A stretch of DNA of 64,000 bases from Agrostemma githago (Eukaryota; Streptophyta; Magnoliopsida; Caryophyllales; Caryophyllaceae), in contig OY288243.1 of assembly GCA_958450325.1 (NCBI GenBank), positions 36,694,678 to 36,758,677 on the forward strand, in the 5' to 3' direction. The translations under genes were made by a program, and so were the position numbers. This document shows, in pieces, positions 35,413 to 48,185 of the stretch. How positions within the stretch are numbered: position 1 is the stretch's first letter; each line of letters starts with the position of its first letter. Under the pieces are notes generated by a model. The model did no database searches, was not told where the DNA came from, and worked only from the letters and a program-made list of their open reading frames with translations.

Positions 35413-36465
35413 AGGTGGCGTACCAGAGCTGGACAACTTTCTGTGCCGCTCATAGTTGCGGAATAACCTAAATGGCTTAGTTGGATAATGTATTGTTCTA
35501 CTGTTTAAAATGCAAAATTTTGTATTAGGCCTTTAATATGGGCTCGGTGTTATCTGTGATGTAATGAACTGCTTTGTGTAAGCTGCAAACTTCTAAGATT
35601 TTCATGCTTTGGTATTTTTATTGCGAGTGGCAGTCTGCATTGCGCTCTGTGTTTTGATGCTAATGTACTTATGGTCACAAAATCATACAGGCCATTGGTG
35701 CATGTTATTCTTAAAGTATTATGCATGCTTAGGTTGCTGATAGGTTAGTATCGCCTGTAATCGTGCGTTGCATATGAGCCACCGATTTGTGACACTGGGA
35801 ATTTATGCATAAGATTGTCACATGCATCCTTATCTTGGCTAAGGAGTTACAGGTTGTGTGCCCATTGTGCTGTGTACTATGTCCATGGTAAGGCAAGTAG
35901 TTGGCATTCTTGCACAATTAATTGCTGCATAGCATATCAAGTGCTGTGCATGCCCAAGATATAGTACCTAACAAATGTGGTGCTACACGTGATATTACAA
36001 GTGGAATAAGCTTAGCTGTGGGTAGTTGTTGTAACATCTGATGTGAGCCATGTGTGAGTGATGCTTGATAGCTTGTATCGGCTACTGAACCATCGGGGTA
36101 GTCACTTACTGTGAGCTTGGCCATTTGGTTGCTGCATACCCATGCAGACTGCAGGCTGTTACCGAGAGACGCGTTAAGGCTACAGGCAAAGTACTGACTG
36201 CGAGGTGTATATCTGCCATTCGTGCGTGTGTCCTGTTGGAATAATGGGTATGTCTTTTGTCCAGCATTGTGACGCTGTGTGGGCTTGTAATTGTATTATT
36301 CCCCTTATGTATGTAATGTGTACGGTGCAGCTGACGAGTTTCCATACTACGCAACTGCGACTATAAGCAGCAAGCGTATGCGGCGGTGCATGAATCCACC
36401 ACAGGATTCAGCCACTGTGTCGGGGTAACGTGCTACATTACGTTCTTCTATACTAATCTTGGCTC
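35413..36465. other. Spacer between dsRBM-like gene B and the Helitron Rep gene
   Basis: No conserved protein. Presumably the 3' flank of the dsRBM-like gene and the promoter or leader region of the Rep-helicase gene. Confidence 0.4.
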
Positions 36466-37285
36466 TATATATCGATGCACTGACAACCGCCGTCAACCAT
36501 ACTTCAGGCCACAAACAGATGATGCATCTTCGAGTGCTCCGAAGAGGCGGCCCGGAAGAGCCCCAGTAGCCAAAAGTGGTGTAGCGGTAGAGAAGAAAAA
36601 TTCTGGAAGACCTCCGAAGCAGAAGCATCTGCGTGAGTTTGCAGTGTTCTTGTATCTGCAGCTACATATGTGTTTTGGTTGCTCCTGCTACACGTTGTAG
36701 TACTTAAGTCCCTCTTCCAAACGTAGCTTTACCACTGGAATGCAGCAGGTATGCCACTTGCTGCGCAGGGGCAGCCGTTGCCTGGAAAACCTTCGCAGTT
36801 ACAGCCAGTGGAAGCGTGTTCAAAGTGCCATGCAAAAAGATTTGAGCATGAACCTCCAATGTTCTGTTGCGGCAACGGTTCGATAGTTCTGCCGTCGCCC
36901 GCATATCCGCCAGAATTGGTAAGGCTGTACACATCTACAGATGAGGATGCGGTACATTTCAGACGGTATGCTCGCTTATCAAATAACCTATTCGCGTTCA
37001 GCTCAATCGGAGGCCACATTGAGGCACAAACAGTTAAGGGTATATATGTTTTTAAGCTGCAAGGCCAACTTTATCACAATGTCCCAGACCTGATACCGAC
37101 GAATGGTGAACCAAAGTACATGCTGCTGTACTTTTACGATGGTCAGCATGAATCTGAAAACTGTTCTGGGTGCTTTACAGAACTTAGAGAGGATGTTATT
37201 GATATACTGATGGGTGTCACACAGACAAACCCGTACGACGCTTCTTCCGGTCCTTACAAGAAATAGAAGTAACAGAGAGTACGTG
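36466..37285 (+). pseudogene. Helitron Rep-helicase gene, N-terminal part (5' of retrotransposon)
   Basis: This is the front of the Helitron transposase, a HUH endonuclease fused to a Pif1-like helicase. A first visible exon (from an acceptor near 36505, CTTCAG|GCC, to 36632) encodes AT-hook-like basic segments (KRRPGRAP, SGRPPK). A predicted intron (36633-36745, GTGAGT...GCAG) restores frame to 36746 onward. There, Helitron N-terminal signatures appear: a cysteine pair CSKCHAKRFE and CCGNG, then GIYVFKLQGQLYHNVPDLIP and LYFYDGQHESEN. The upstream start was not located. A one-base frameshift lies near 37240: the frame in use stops at 37264-37266, while another frame carries the expected FFRSLQE wording. 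The gene is cut at 37285 by the 16.7-kb retrotransposon and resumes at 53971. Confidence 0.8.
37281..37285. other. Target-site duplication ACGTG (left copy)
   Basis: ACGTG directly precedes TGTAGACACC of the 5' LTR and is repeated at 53971-53975 directly after the 3' LTR. Confidence 0.95.
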
Positions 37286-40196
37286 TGTAGACACCCGCAT
37301 TTTGCTTGCTAGTGTCTATAGCAGTTCCCGACAAACACCCGATGATGATCGGACGCAAACGTGACTTAGTATACTCGGATTTGGGCCGGAAATCAATAAT
37401 ATCTGACATGGACTTTTAGCGGAGTAATAATCTCACAAAACAGACCTCAAATTCAGGCCCAGTGGGTCGTTCCGAGCAAAATGAGACTAATTTGGGCCAA
37501 AACCGGCACCAAAAATAATTCCCGTCTTTTAGCGACCAGGTCAAAACCCGGTCAAGACAAACCCGACACAAAGAGCGACCGGGTGCGTTCCCGAAACATG
37601 CACCAGGTTCACAAATCTATCCAAATCGCTCACAAAATCAGCCAAGATCAATCCAAATCAAACATAATCAATTAAACATAAATCAAGGACAATCACGCCC
37701 AAAATAGCCCGGCCTAATTGATCCACTCGGTCGAGTGGATTGGCCACTCGATCGAGTGGAGCCTCTTCGAACCCGTCCAGATACATTCACGAGGGCACTC
37801 GACCGAGTGCACTAGGGCACTCGATCGAGTGACCCTAGGACGGGGTGAAGCCTATAAATACCCCTTCAAACCCATTGCATTCAAGGATTCAACTAATGCA
37901 AAATTACCCTAAGCTTCTACTCTAACCTATCTATACTCTCTACACTACAAGCCTTAGCAACCCTAAGCCCTATACACAAAAAACCGAGTCCCTTGTCCCT
38001 CGATAAACCGACAACACACACACACGCCATAACTTACGTACATCCTCGATACTCCATAGTCCCGTCACTATTTGCGAGCCCATTTCCGAGGTCCCTACTA
38101 AACATGTATGTTGAGGGTGTCCCAAACCCCGTTTCTATCTTTGTTATTTACGCTTATGTTTTTGTATCGTTTATTTTGTACTTTTACTAGTATCGTAATC
38201 CTAACATCTAACACTCTAACATCTAACACTCTAACATTTTACTTTTTCTTGCATACTAACTTTTACAATTCGTTGCTAACATTATAACCATACCGTGTAT
38301 ATATATATAACTAGTATCAAAATCCCGGTTTCGGATACGTTTGACTATAATTGTCGCCTAAAGTCCGTCTAATCCCTTCACGAGCAACAACAGAGGTGGA
38401 GCCCTTTCGGGGAGCCCCGCCCCAATGTACTCAAGGGCGTGACGTGATCGCGACTAATCGTAGTTGAACGTATTCAATCCCATTTTAATTAGTGCGGAAC
38501 CCGTTGACACAAAAACCGACATCACATAACCCGAAAGGGTTAGTTTCGATGTCGTGACGTAGAGGGATGCAATTCCGTCATTAATTCAAATTCACAAACA
38601 TTTCATAAAATCCCGACGACGGTATTATGATCGTATATGTACACGATTGTAGTACCGGAGGTTGAGTTAAATTCGAATCAAGCGATATTTGTATTTAACT
38701 CGACCGACCGTCGTTTTCAACCCCAAAAACGAAGCGAGCTAACACTCGTACAGGGACTACTCGACCGAGTGCATAGGCCACTCGATCGAGTAGTGTCCAC
38801 AAAACTGGGCAGAATACCTTTCGAGGGCACACTCGACCGAGTCAGACCATGACTCGACCGAGTGGGTCCTGTAACCCAGAAAACCGAGAGTTTAAGTGCA
38901 ACATTTAAGCCTCGTCTTGTTTTTACGACTCTTAGTCGACACGTGTAAAGCCAATCACGTGAACTCATTTTCTAAAACTCACGTTTATCATGGCAAATCG
39001 AATTAAATCTAAATTCGTCAATATTTTGATTTAATTTGGCCAACTCTCGATTTAAAACACATAAAAACACGAGTCACAACTCGTACAGGTGCCACTCGAT
39101 CGAGTACACCTGCTACTCGATCGAGTAGCACCACAAACCGTGGGCAGAAGCTTCTTTTAGGACGCACTCGACCGAGTCAGGCCATGACTCGACCGAGTGA
39201 GTCCTGTAGCCCCATAACCGAGGGCCTTGACACACCTTTCAAGCCTCGCCTTTTTTTTATCGACATTAGTCATCACGTGTAAAGACTATCACGTGACTAA
39301 CCTATTTTCAAAACCATGCACAACACGACACGTAGAACGACTTTGACCACCTTTGACGTGATGAGTCGGGACAAGACTACGGGATATGAGATCGGGCTAG
39401 CAATACGCCACAGTCTCATATTTCCGTCCTTCGTTTAGTACACAATATAATGTGTATTTAATCGGGGTTAGTCCATCTACACATTCCGCGGTCTAGCTTA
39501 CATACGGGTCCGTCCATATCTTTGTATCGCGTTATTTTTATTACTTCTACGTAATGTTGTATTGTGAATTCCGGGTTGTATTTCCGCCCGTGTAACTTGT
39601 ACGTTTTTATTTTACTTTCGAGCTTTGTTTATTTACTTGCTTTTACGCTTTATAAACGAACCTCACATGCTAAACCACTTTGACCAAATATAAGATGCAT
39701 TAAATGACGTAGTTCACAAACTATTAATATGCTTAGCCCGAAAACGCTGTTTGCATATCATTTAATCGTTTTACTAGCGCGCTCACACGAACACGAACGA
39801 TGTCTTAGTAGAGGCCGCCATGTGCGGGCGGGGTTGGGTGTCCTTAGTGGGCTTCCCAACACGTACCCTCACCCCTTACTCAGAACCTTTGGTTTCCGGA
39901 TGTCCGAAACCCTTGGCGCACGAGAGTCATTCTATATACGAAAGCCGGTTTATACGGTATCGGTATTGCAATGCAAAGGGACGAGCCCAATAAACTCTGA
40001 AATCGAAGTGGGCTTACTTTGTGTATAGCCCATGACGACATAGAGTGGGCTCGTATGGTTCCGAATAACCACAAAATTCGGTGGCGACTCCATTTTGACT
40101 TAAATTTCGAACCCGAGAACAATCTCACCACGAGATTCATTCGCCTACCCAAACCCGCGCGTGGCCGCGTCGGGGTGGACCTACGTCATGTCCACA
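37286..40196 (+). repeat. 5' LTR (2911 bp)
   Basis: It runs from TGTAGACACCCGCATTTTGC to CTACGTCATGTCCACA. A TATA box (TATAAATA) lies at 37853-37860, so transcription should start near 37890. It carries about twelve palindromes of the type CTCGAYCGAG: four before the TATA box (37723, 37744, 37795, 37817) and eight in two blocks. Each block pairs palindromes around a GCAGAA spacer. The blocks (about 38740-38985 and 39075-39320) are a diverged direct duplication of about 330-bp period. A small TCTAACACTCTAACA array lies at 38200-38237. Short frames within the LTR are not genes. Confidence 0.95.
37723..37831. repeat. Palindrome cluster upstream of the LTR TATA box
   Basis: Four 14-16-bp palindromes (CCACTCGGTCGAGTGG, CCACTCGATCGAGTGG, GCACTCGACCGAGTGC, GCACTCGATCGAGTG) lie 22-130 bp before TATAAATA. 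The outer flanks vary together so that complementarity is kept. The same cluster is at 51497-51605 in the 3' LTR. Confidence 0.9.
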
Positions 40197-40199
40197 ATT

Positions 40200-40217
40200 T
40201 GGCGACTCCGCTGGGGA
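40200..40217 (+). promoter_or_regulatory. Primer binding site (TGGCGACTCCGCTGGGGA)
   Basis: It begins four bases after the 5' LTR end. It starts with TGG, as sites for a tRNA CCA end must, and matches the type I associate with tRNA-Arg priming in Ogre/Tat elements. The tRNA assignment is from memory of the family. Confidence 0.75.
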
Positions 40218-41379
40218 TACCTGATGTACTACATGGCATCGGGGTTCCTAGGGTGAGACTCGAAGAGAAATCGTTCGAATATTAGTGTGTGCGCATTAGT
40301 TTAATGGTTCATGCATAACCCAAATTTTGCCCGGGCCGGTTACTTGTGACCGACGTCCCACTATACCACGGTGCATTCCTACATGGGTGCACTAAAGACT
40401 TCGATGGCGGAACTCACCGGGGTTTTACGGCAGGTTCTAGTTCAAAATTGGCTAGGAAGTCCGTCCCGTTTCGTGAGAATGCGATCGTTGTTGGTATAGA
40501 CCCTATTGTGACTGACCGAGACTTAGTGTAAAGCATACATAAGCGTCGTTATAATGCTTGTTTGACTACGTGCTACTTGGTTTCCGTGTCATTTTTCAAA
40601 ACCGTCGTTTCAAAAAATGCATCTTTCCAAAAACACCCAAATTTTGAAAAACCCGAAATGCTGTCCGTTTCGGGACCCGTCTTTTCAAAATATCCAATTT
40701 TCAAAACTCGGAATGCCGCCGAAATTTAGGATCAACTGATTTGACTCAAAATATCCTTTTTCCCTAGTCGGCATGCTGCCCATTTTAATTCGTGAATTTC
40801 CAACACCATCTCGATTTTCTGAATTTTTTTCAAAATTCTAATCTTGGTTTTCGGAATTCCGTTTTTTTCAAAACTCCCGGAATTTCTTCCGCTCATTCAA
40901 TATTCAAATTTCAAACATCCAACTATCCTAGTAAACCTTCCTTATTATAGGACCTACCGTCTAGCCATGTGTCGGGTCTTTGCATAGTATGTCGAAGGTC
41001 TATAGCGTCGAAACTCCGCTGATCTTATATCACGAGTTTCCCCCCTTTCCCGAGTCCGCCTTATCAGTCAAGGCACGACCGACCTGCGTAGGGCATACCC
41101 CTACAAAGGAAAGTCCGTCCATACACTCGAGTCAAAAGTCTGGGGAAAAGTCTCACGTGGACCTTCCTTCGAACGGGACTAGGCCCACAAAGCCGAAATC
41201 CTAAGGAAGTTATACCACCCATCGAGTCATCCGTCTAGATGTCTTTCTCGAGTCTTTAGTCTCCTTTCCTAGGGTTGCTCGGGATGTACTTTTCCTTTCC
41301 TTTTCCGAGATCTGGGTTTGGTTTCTGATTACGCGGTGTTCTTACAGACAGGCCACCGGCAACCAGACACGCTCGAAGG
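40218..41379 (+). other. 5' untranslated leader of the retrotransposon
   Basis: A long leader of 1.16 kb with no conserved frame. It has a T/A-rich section (40590-40910) in which CCAAAATTTCAAAACTCGGAATGCTGCC-like segments recur loosely, and a possible acceptor (TTCTTACAG|ACAGG, 41339-41347) just before gag. Confidence 0.6.
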
Positions 41380-42855
41380 ATGGCTACTTTGAACAGTCTG
41401 CAAACTGCTTTAGACGCCATGGTCGCGAAGCAGACCGACATCGAGGCCCAACTGACCGAAATGAGGGCCGGCCAGGTGGCCATTGTTGCTCGCCTAGCTA
41501 CGGTGGAGCAAGGGACCCCTAATGTCGGGACTACTGGGCCCATAACTGAACTGGTCAGCGCAGTGCGCCGGCTAGAAGAACAAGTCCATTTGACTGGGAG
41601 TAACACTATCCACCGGGAGAATAGCCGAGAGTACTCCACGGTGAGTGACAAGCTGCCCGCAAACCTGAACCTCACAGGCTTGCCCATGTTCGAGGGAACT
41701 GAGGACCCGTTACTACACGTACGGGCCTTCAAGGAATTCATGGCCATCAAGGGAGTGGACTCATCCATGTTCAAAAACCTTTTTGCTGCATCCCTTGAGA
41801 AGCACCCACGGGCCTGGTACTATAGGCTAGACCCGAAAAAATACCCTACATGGGATGATGTGGCTACCGAGTTCGCTCGAAACTATGCTGACAACACCGA
41901 GATCCAAACCACAATGCGATCTCTGGAGGTCATGGCCCAAGAGCCAAAAGAAGGTTTCACTAAATACCTTCAACGCTGGAGGGCCGAGAGCGTGAAGTTG
42001 GTCGATAAGCCCAACGAGAAGACCTTAGTGGAGGCTTTTGTCAAGAACCTCCTCCCTTCCTACCGGGTTCACCTCCGGTACGCAGTCATACCCAATTTCA
42101 CCACCCTTACTGAAATGGGTATGAGGATCGAGGATGACCTGAGACTAGAAAGCCTCACCAAGGCTACTGGCAAAGGATACCAAGGGGCCTCTTCATCCAC
42201 CACTAAGCCCCAGGCTGCAACCCGCAGCATCTTTGACGCGGTCAATCTACTAGATGCCCCGTCCAAGAAGAACACCCCACCTCGGGTCTTCACTGATATA
42301 GGTACTACCTATACTTATGCCTTACAAAGGCTATCCTCAAAAGGCCTAATCCAACCGATAGGCCCAACTCCTGAAGTTCCGGTCGAGCGACGCTCCAAGA
42401 ACTACAATGCCCAGGCCTATTGCCAATACCACCGGGGCAATGGGCACGATACCGAGAAGTGTTGGAAGCTAAAACACTTGATCCAGGACCTGATTGAAAG
42501 CGGAAAAATCCCGCTACCCGGTGATAAGCCCAGCAACAAGGAGAACCCTTTCAGCTCCCATGCCATTTTTGCCGGGGAGGTGATCGACTGCTCTCACCTT
42601 ATCTCCCCCTACATCCCGCAGGTGAACGGGATCTGGTTTGACGACGAAGATGATATCTACCTCGCTAAAGGGGAAGCCGTTCCCATCACCCTTGAACAGA
42701 TTCGAGAGGTCAAAACTCGAGTCCTAGCCAGCAACAACCTTGGTCGCCCCTATTTAGCTACAAGCACTAGGGACACCCCTACCCCGACAACCATCACCGA
42801 TCCACTCGGGATGGAAGTCGCCCTGAAGAGCCGACCGCTGAAACAGCCGTCGTGA
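41380..42855 (+). CDS. gag: Gag polyprotein of the Tat retrotransposon (491 aa)
   Basis: An intact frame from ATG 41380. A coiled-coil-like N-terminus (LQTALDAMVAKQTDIEAQL) is followed by a Retrotrans_gag domain at about residues 105-250 (FEGTEDPLLHVRAFKEFM, AWYYRLDPKKYPTWDDVATEF, LQRWRAESVKLVDKPNEKTL, VEAFVKNLLPSYR). A zinc-knuckle-like motif typical of Tat/Athila gag lies at about 347-362 (YCQYHRGNGHDTEKCWKLKH). It forms the virus-like particle and binds RNA. It ends with TGA at 42853-42855, overlapping the start of the pol frame, which is offset by -1. Confidence 0.92.
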   Translation: MATLNSLQTALDAMVAKQTDIEAQLTEMRAGQVAIVARLATVEQGTPNVGTTGPITELVSAVRRLEEQVHLTGSNTIHRENSREYSTVSDKLPANLNLTGLPMFEGTEDPLLHVRAFKEFMAIKGVDSSMFKNLFAASLEKHPRAWYYRLDPKKYPTWDDVATEFARNYADNTEIQTTMRSLEVMAQEPKEGFTKYLQRWRAESVKLVDKPNEKTLVEAFVKNLLPSYRVHLRYAVIPNFTTLTEMGMRIEDDLRLESLTKATGKGYQGASSSTTKPQAATRSIFDAVNLLDAPSKKNTPPRVFTDIGTTYTYALQRLSSKGLIQPIGPTPEVPVERRSKNYNAQAYCQYHRGNGHDTEKCWKLKHLIQDLIESGKIPLPGDKPSNKENPFSSHAIFAGEVIDCSHLISPYIPQVNGIWFDDEDDIYLAKGEAVPITLEQIREVKTRVLASNNLGRPYLATSTRDTPTPTTITDPLGMEVALKSRPLKQPS

Positions 42856-45800
42856 GACAATTGAAGAGAACCCGAGTTGACCTCACTATATGGCAACTCC
42901 TTGTTAGCTCTCAAGAACATCGAGAGGCACTTACAAAGGCTCTCGATCAAGTCAAGATCGACTCTCTGGCTACCCCCGCTGAAATGGTAGCCACGGTTCT
43001 ACCCCACCTAAAGGGTAAGACCAAAGTAGGAGGCCCAATGATCACATTTTCCGAAGCCGATCTACCGCCATTCGAGACCTCCCACAACCTAGCCCTTTAC
43101 ATCACGGTGATTTGCCGGGGGAAGTACCTCCCGATGACCCTAGTTGATGACGGGTCGGCCGTGAATGTCCTTCCTCTAAGGACCGCCAAAGCCCTCGGCA
43201 TTACCGAGGCCGACTATATCCCGACTGCTCAAACCATCCAAGCCTTTGATGGGAGCCCAAAGTCGGTAGCTGGGGCCATAAAACTTACCATCATCACGGG
43301 CCCAATAGAAAAGGAGCTTGAATTCCAGGTGATTGATGTCACCTCCTCATTCAACCTGCTCCTAGGAAGGCCGTGGATTCACGCGGTGAAAGCTGTATCC
43401 TCCACCCTCCACCGCAAGATCAAGATGCCTCTGCTCGACGGTATTATTACTCTAGAGGCGACCCCAATGACCGTGGCTAGCTGTAACGCCACGGGCCGCA
43501 CGGACCTCTGGGGGTTCGACTTTGTGGGGATGATTGAGGAAGAGTACCTTTTCAGGCCTTACTTCACCACGAGCATTGACACGATGCTCCAGAACCTAGG
43601 GTACCTTCCGGGGGCTACCTCTCGACCCGACCTGCCAGCTGGGAAGATAATCGAGGTCCTTAAGGACGAAGACTCCCACTTCGGCCTTGGCTACGCCCTT
43701 ACTCCGGACAACGTTGTCCGAGCAGGAATTGAAAAGGCCTGCAACATCATGAAGGGTATCTACTTGAGCCCTTATAGCCCACGGTTGTCTGACTACTTTG
43801 TCACACCCGTATTCGGGGCTGTCCAGGTTGGACTATACCAGCCCAATGCAACGCACCTCGGGACCCACTTGGCCCAGGATTGCAACTACATCCCAGACGA
43901 GGTGTTCACCCTCACCCAGTCCGACGGAGCGGACGATGCCGAGCCCGTGCTAGGGCTACTTTTCGGGGAGGACATCGTAGCCCCAAAGGAAGACCTGGTC
44001 AACCTGATTCTCCGCAGCAACAGGTTTGACCCGACCAAGCTGATCTCGGATGCTGGCTCCGAGACGGGAAAAAGGGCCTGGAGGAAAACTGTCAAGTGGA
44101 CTGACAGTCAAGGAAGGATCTACAAGCTGGTCGCCGGAGAGGGAGACATGCCTGAGTCTGAGTCCGAGTCTGAGTCGGAGTCTGAGTCAGAGTCTGAGGT
44201 CGAGTCTAGAGAAGTCGGTGCTAGAGTCACTCCTGTAGCCCCCCTCCCTTCTATCATTCCTGCTGCTGGCACTTCGGGGTCTGTCCCGGGTGCTTTACCA
44301 ATTCCGCCTCTGACCAATGATCAGATGGCTGCTCTCTTTGAGCTGTTTTCTAAATTTTCAATCAATAATAACAACCGTTCTGCTTACGACTTGTCTCTTT
44401 TAAATCCTGCTTTCAAAAATGATTTATGCTATGACATTGAGAAATCCGACGAACAGGTACCCCTACCTCCACATCTGATCGAGCAACTAGAGCAAAGGGA
44501 ATCCCGGAATCCGGTAATTGAAGAAACCGAATCCATAAACATGGGAACAACCTTAGAGCCTCAGATGCTTAAGATAGGGTTATCCTTAGATCCCGAGGAG
44601 AAACAACAGTTCATAAACCTCCTTCAAGAGTTCAAAGATGTCTTCGCGTGGTCCTACAAGGACATGCCGGGGATAGACCGGGAAATAGCCGAGCACCACA
44701 TACCTATCAAAGATGGGTGCAAACCGGTCAAACAGAAGCTTCGTCGAATGAGGCCCGAGTGGTCTCTCAAAGTAAAAGAAGAAGTCGACAAACAATTCAA
44801 AGCCGGCTTCATACAAGTGTCCGAATATCCGGACTGGGTTGCAAACATCGTGCCGGTTCCTAAAAAGGACGGTAAGGTGCGGGTATGCGTAGACTTTCGG
44901 GATCTTAACAAAGCAAGCCCGAAGGATGATTTTCCGTTACCACACATCGACATACTGGTGGATAACACGGCCGATCATGCCCTTCTGTCATTCATGGACG
45001 GGTATGCCGGGTATAATCAAATCAAGATGGCGGAAGAAGACATGAGTAAGACTACCTTCACTACACCTTGGGGTACTTACTGCTACACCGTCATGCCATT
45101 TGGTCTCATTAATGCCGGGGCCACATACCAAAGGACCGCTACCACTTTACTACACGACATGATGCATAAAGAGGTAGAGGTCTATGTAGACGACATGATC
45201 GTCAAATCCAAAGAACGGGACGGTCACATCACCGCCCTAAGAAAATTCTTCACCCGACTGCGCAAATACAACATGAGGCTAAACCCTCAGAAATGCAGTT
45301 TTGGAGTAACGTCAGGCAAATTACTGGGTCATATCGTTAGCCAACGAGGTATCGAAGTCGACCCAGCTAAAATCTAAGCCATTACCGAGATGCAAGCTCC
45401 TAAAACCGAAAAAGAAATAAGGGGATTTCTCGGGAAAGTCCAGTATATTAGTCGATTCATTTCCAAGCTAACCATGGTATGTGAACCAATTTTCAAGAAA
45501 CTGAAAATAGGGGAACGGGTACTATGGGATGACAAATGCCAAGCTGCTTTCGACAAAATCAAATAAATTCTGTCTGCACCGCCGGTTTTGATGCCACCTC
45601 AACCCGGTTTGCCTCTGTCATTATACCTAACAACGACCGAGACAGCCATGGGGGCTATGCTGGCTCAGACAGTTGACTCCGAAGAGCGAGCCATCTATTA
45701 CATCAGTAAGAAGTTTTTAGAGTATGAGTGCAAGTATACCATGCTCGAAAAGACGTGCTTAGCTCTAGTCTGGGCCACTAAAAAGCTCCGACATTATATG

Positions 45801-47789
45801 CTTAGCTATGAGGTCCATGTGCTATCCAGGATGGACCCGATCAAATACCTCTTCGAGAAACCCATCCTCAACGGCCGGATTTCAAGATGGACTCTAATGT
45901 TGGCAGAGTTCGACCTAAAATTTGTACCTTTAAAAGCTATTAAGGGGCGAATAGTAGCTGAATTCCTCGCCGACAGCCCGGTAACCGAGGAAGGACACAC
46001 CGACACCTGGTCCTTCCCAGACGAAGATATCTTCCATACCGATGCCGAAACATGGGATTTATACTTCGACGGAGCATCTAATTTTCGAGGGTTCGGAGTC
46101 GGGGTCCTCCTAATTTCACCAAGAGGAGAGCATACTCCCGTCTCCATCAAACTGGACTTTGACGTCACTAACAATGCAGCAGAATACGAAGCATGCATTT
46201 ATGGGCTACAAGCCGCCGCCAACCTAGGGATCACAAATCTCCGGGTACATGGTGACTCATCCTTGGTCATTAACCAAGCGCTTCAAAAATGGAAGACTCG
46301 GAATGCTAATCTCGTGGCCTACCAGGCACGAGTAAGGGATCTCGAGAAACAATTCCAAAAGGTAGAATACATATACCTGCCTCGGGAAGAAAATCAGTTT
46401 GCAGATGCACTCTCAAAATTAGCATCTTTACTGAACATTCCCGACCATGTGACCAATATGCCAATTTGCGTCGAAAGACGGTCCGAGCCGGCATACGTCT
46501 ATGACATTGAAGACATCGAGATAACCGATCCCGAACCATGGTACCAAGCCGTGTTAACATACCTGACCAACGGAGAGTATCCCCCCGGGACGGAAAACCG
46601 AGCCAAGAAAGCCTTACGAAGGCTAGCCACCCAGTTCATCCGTACTGATGACGGGCAACTGTACAAAAAGACGGCACAGGGGGCTCTTCTCCTTTGTGTT
46701 GACAAATATAAGGCCGAGAAGGTAATGGCCGAAGTACATGATGGCGAAAACGGTCCACACATGAATGCTCACATGCTGGTCCGAAAAATCATGAGGCTCG
46801 GGTATTACTGGAACACCATGGAGGCCGACTGCCAGTTATATGTCAAACATTGCCATAACTGTCAAATCTTTGGCAATGTGCAACATATGCCGCCATCTCT
46901 GCTCTATACCATGACGTCACCTTGGCCATTCTCAACCTGGGGTATCGACATAATCGGGAAAGTAAATCCCTCCGGTACTGGTGGACATTGCTTCATTTTG
47001 GTGGCTATCGACTATTTCACCAAGTGGGTCGAAGCTGAATCATATCGCATCCTCAACGCTAAGCATGTCGCCAAATTTATCCAAAACAAGATAATATGCC
47101 GGTATGGAATCCCGCATGAATTTATCAGTGATCATGGAACCCATTTCCAAGCTGAGACCGCGGCCCTGCTGGCCAAATATAAAATTCAGAGGCACACATC
47201 CTCGCCCTACCGTCCCCAAACCAATGGAGCAGTAGAGGCAGCCAATAAAACGATTGTCACCATACTCAAAAAGATGGCTGATAATTATCGGGACTGGCCC
47301 GACAAAATACCTTTTGCCCTATGGGGGTACCGGACGTCAATTCGCACCGCAACCGGAGCGACACCATACTACCTAACCTACGGGATGGAGGCAGTCCAAC
47401 CAGTGGAGCTAGAGGTACCGTCCCTCAGAATCCTACTAGAAAGTCAAGTACCCGAAGCTGACTGGGTTCGAGCACGGTACGATTCGTTGGTTCTACTAGA
47501 CGAACGACGGTCCCGCGCTCTCAACAACATTCAAATTTACCAAAAAAGGATCCAACGGGCCTTCAACAAGCGAGTAAGGCCCAGGAACATTAGAGAAGGG
47601 GATCTAGTCCTTAAGTCTATTCGGGCTCTGTTACCGGTTGACCCAAGGGGAAAATTCAAACCCAATTGGGTTGGGCCGTATCTGGTGAGGAAAATCCTAT
47701 CAGGGGGAGCAGTAATGTTGACGGACCTGGACGGGAATGAATTTGTCAACCCAACCAACCTGGACCAGCTGAAGCGTTACTACCCTTAG
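42852..47789 (+). pseudogene. pol: Pol polyprotein: PR-RT-RNaseH-aRNaseH-INT, two in-frame stops
   Basis: One frame from 42852 to 47789, interrupted by TAA at 45375-45377 and TAA at 45564-45566 where family members have sense codons. Domains in order: aspartic protease (LVDDGSAVNVLP, about 43140); a Ser-Glu repeat (44155-44215); reverse transcriptase with FMDGYAGYNQIKM and the catalytic YVDD at 45184-45195; Ty3-type RNase H (45588-45930, connection region with the stops); a second, archaeal-type RNase H (46055-46430: YFDGAS, NNAAEYEA, HGDSSLV, FADALS, carrying the D-E-D-D residues); integrase with HHCC zinc finger (about 46740-46865) and DDE core (WGIDIIG, ISDHGTHF, GAVEAANK). The stops separate RT from RNase H and integrase, so a full polyprotein cannot be made. 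Confidence 0.93.
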
Positions 47790-48185
47790 CCATTTCTCAA
47801 TGTCATTAGCAATTTTTATCAAAATCATTTATTTTACAAAAAGCAAGTCAATGAGCTAGAATTATTTATTCTACTGTCGCAAAACATCTTGAACCAATAG
47901 TCTTGGTGTAATTCGAGATTGCAAGTTTCCTAAGCCTGAACTACGTTTGGTTTGATTCCGCTAATTGCGGATACGTAGGCAGCCCCTCAAAAGGGCACAA
48001 CCAATGCAATCGAGAAAAGACAGGAACGGTTTTAATAATAAACTTCCTTTTATTTATCACAAAAAAAAAACCCAAAAAGCTTGGGAAAATTACAAGTGCA
48101 GGAATTCAAAAAAAAACTACAAAAAAAGCACACGACAAAAAATAATAATAATAATATTTAAATAATAGAACTAAGGACTCGGTAT
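47790..48185 (+). other. Region between pol and the antisense gene
   Basis: A/T-rich sequence with A-runs (48060-48070, 48103-48130, 48138-48165) and no gene. As the antisense gene ends at 48186, this probably contains its 3' UTR and poly(A) site on the minus strand. Confidence 0.5.

Noticed and set aside
37481..40285. Short frames repeated identically in both LTRs
   Set aside because: They are identical only because the LTRs are nearly identical. Nothing resembles a protein family.
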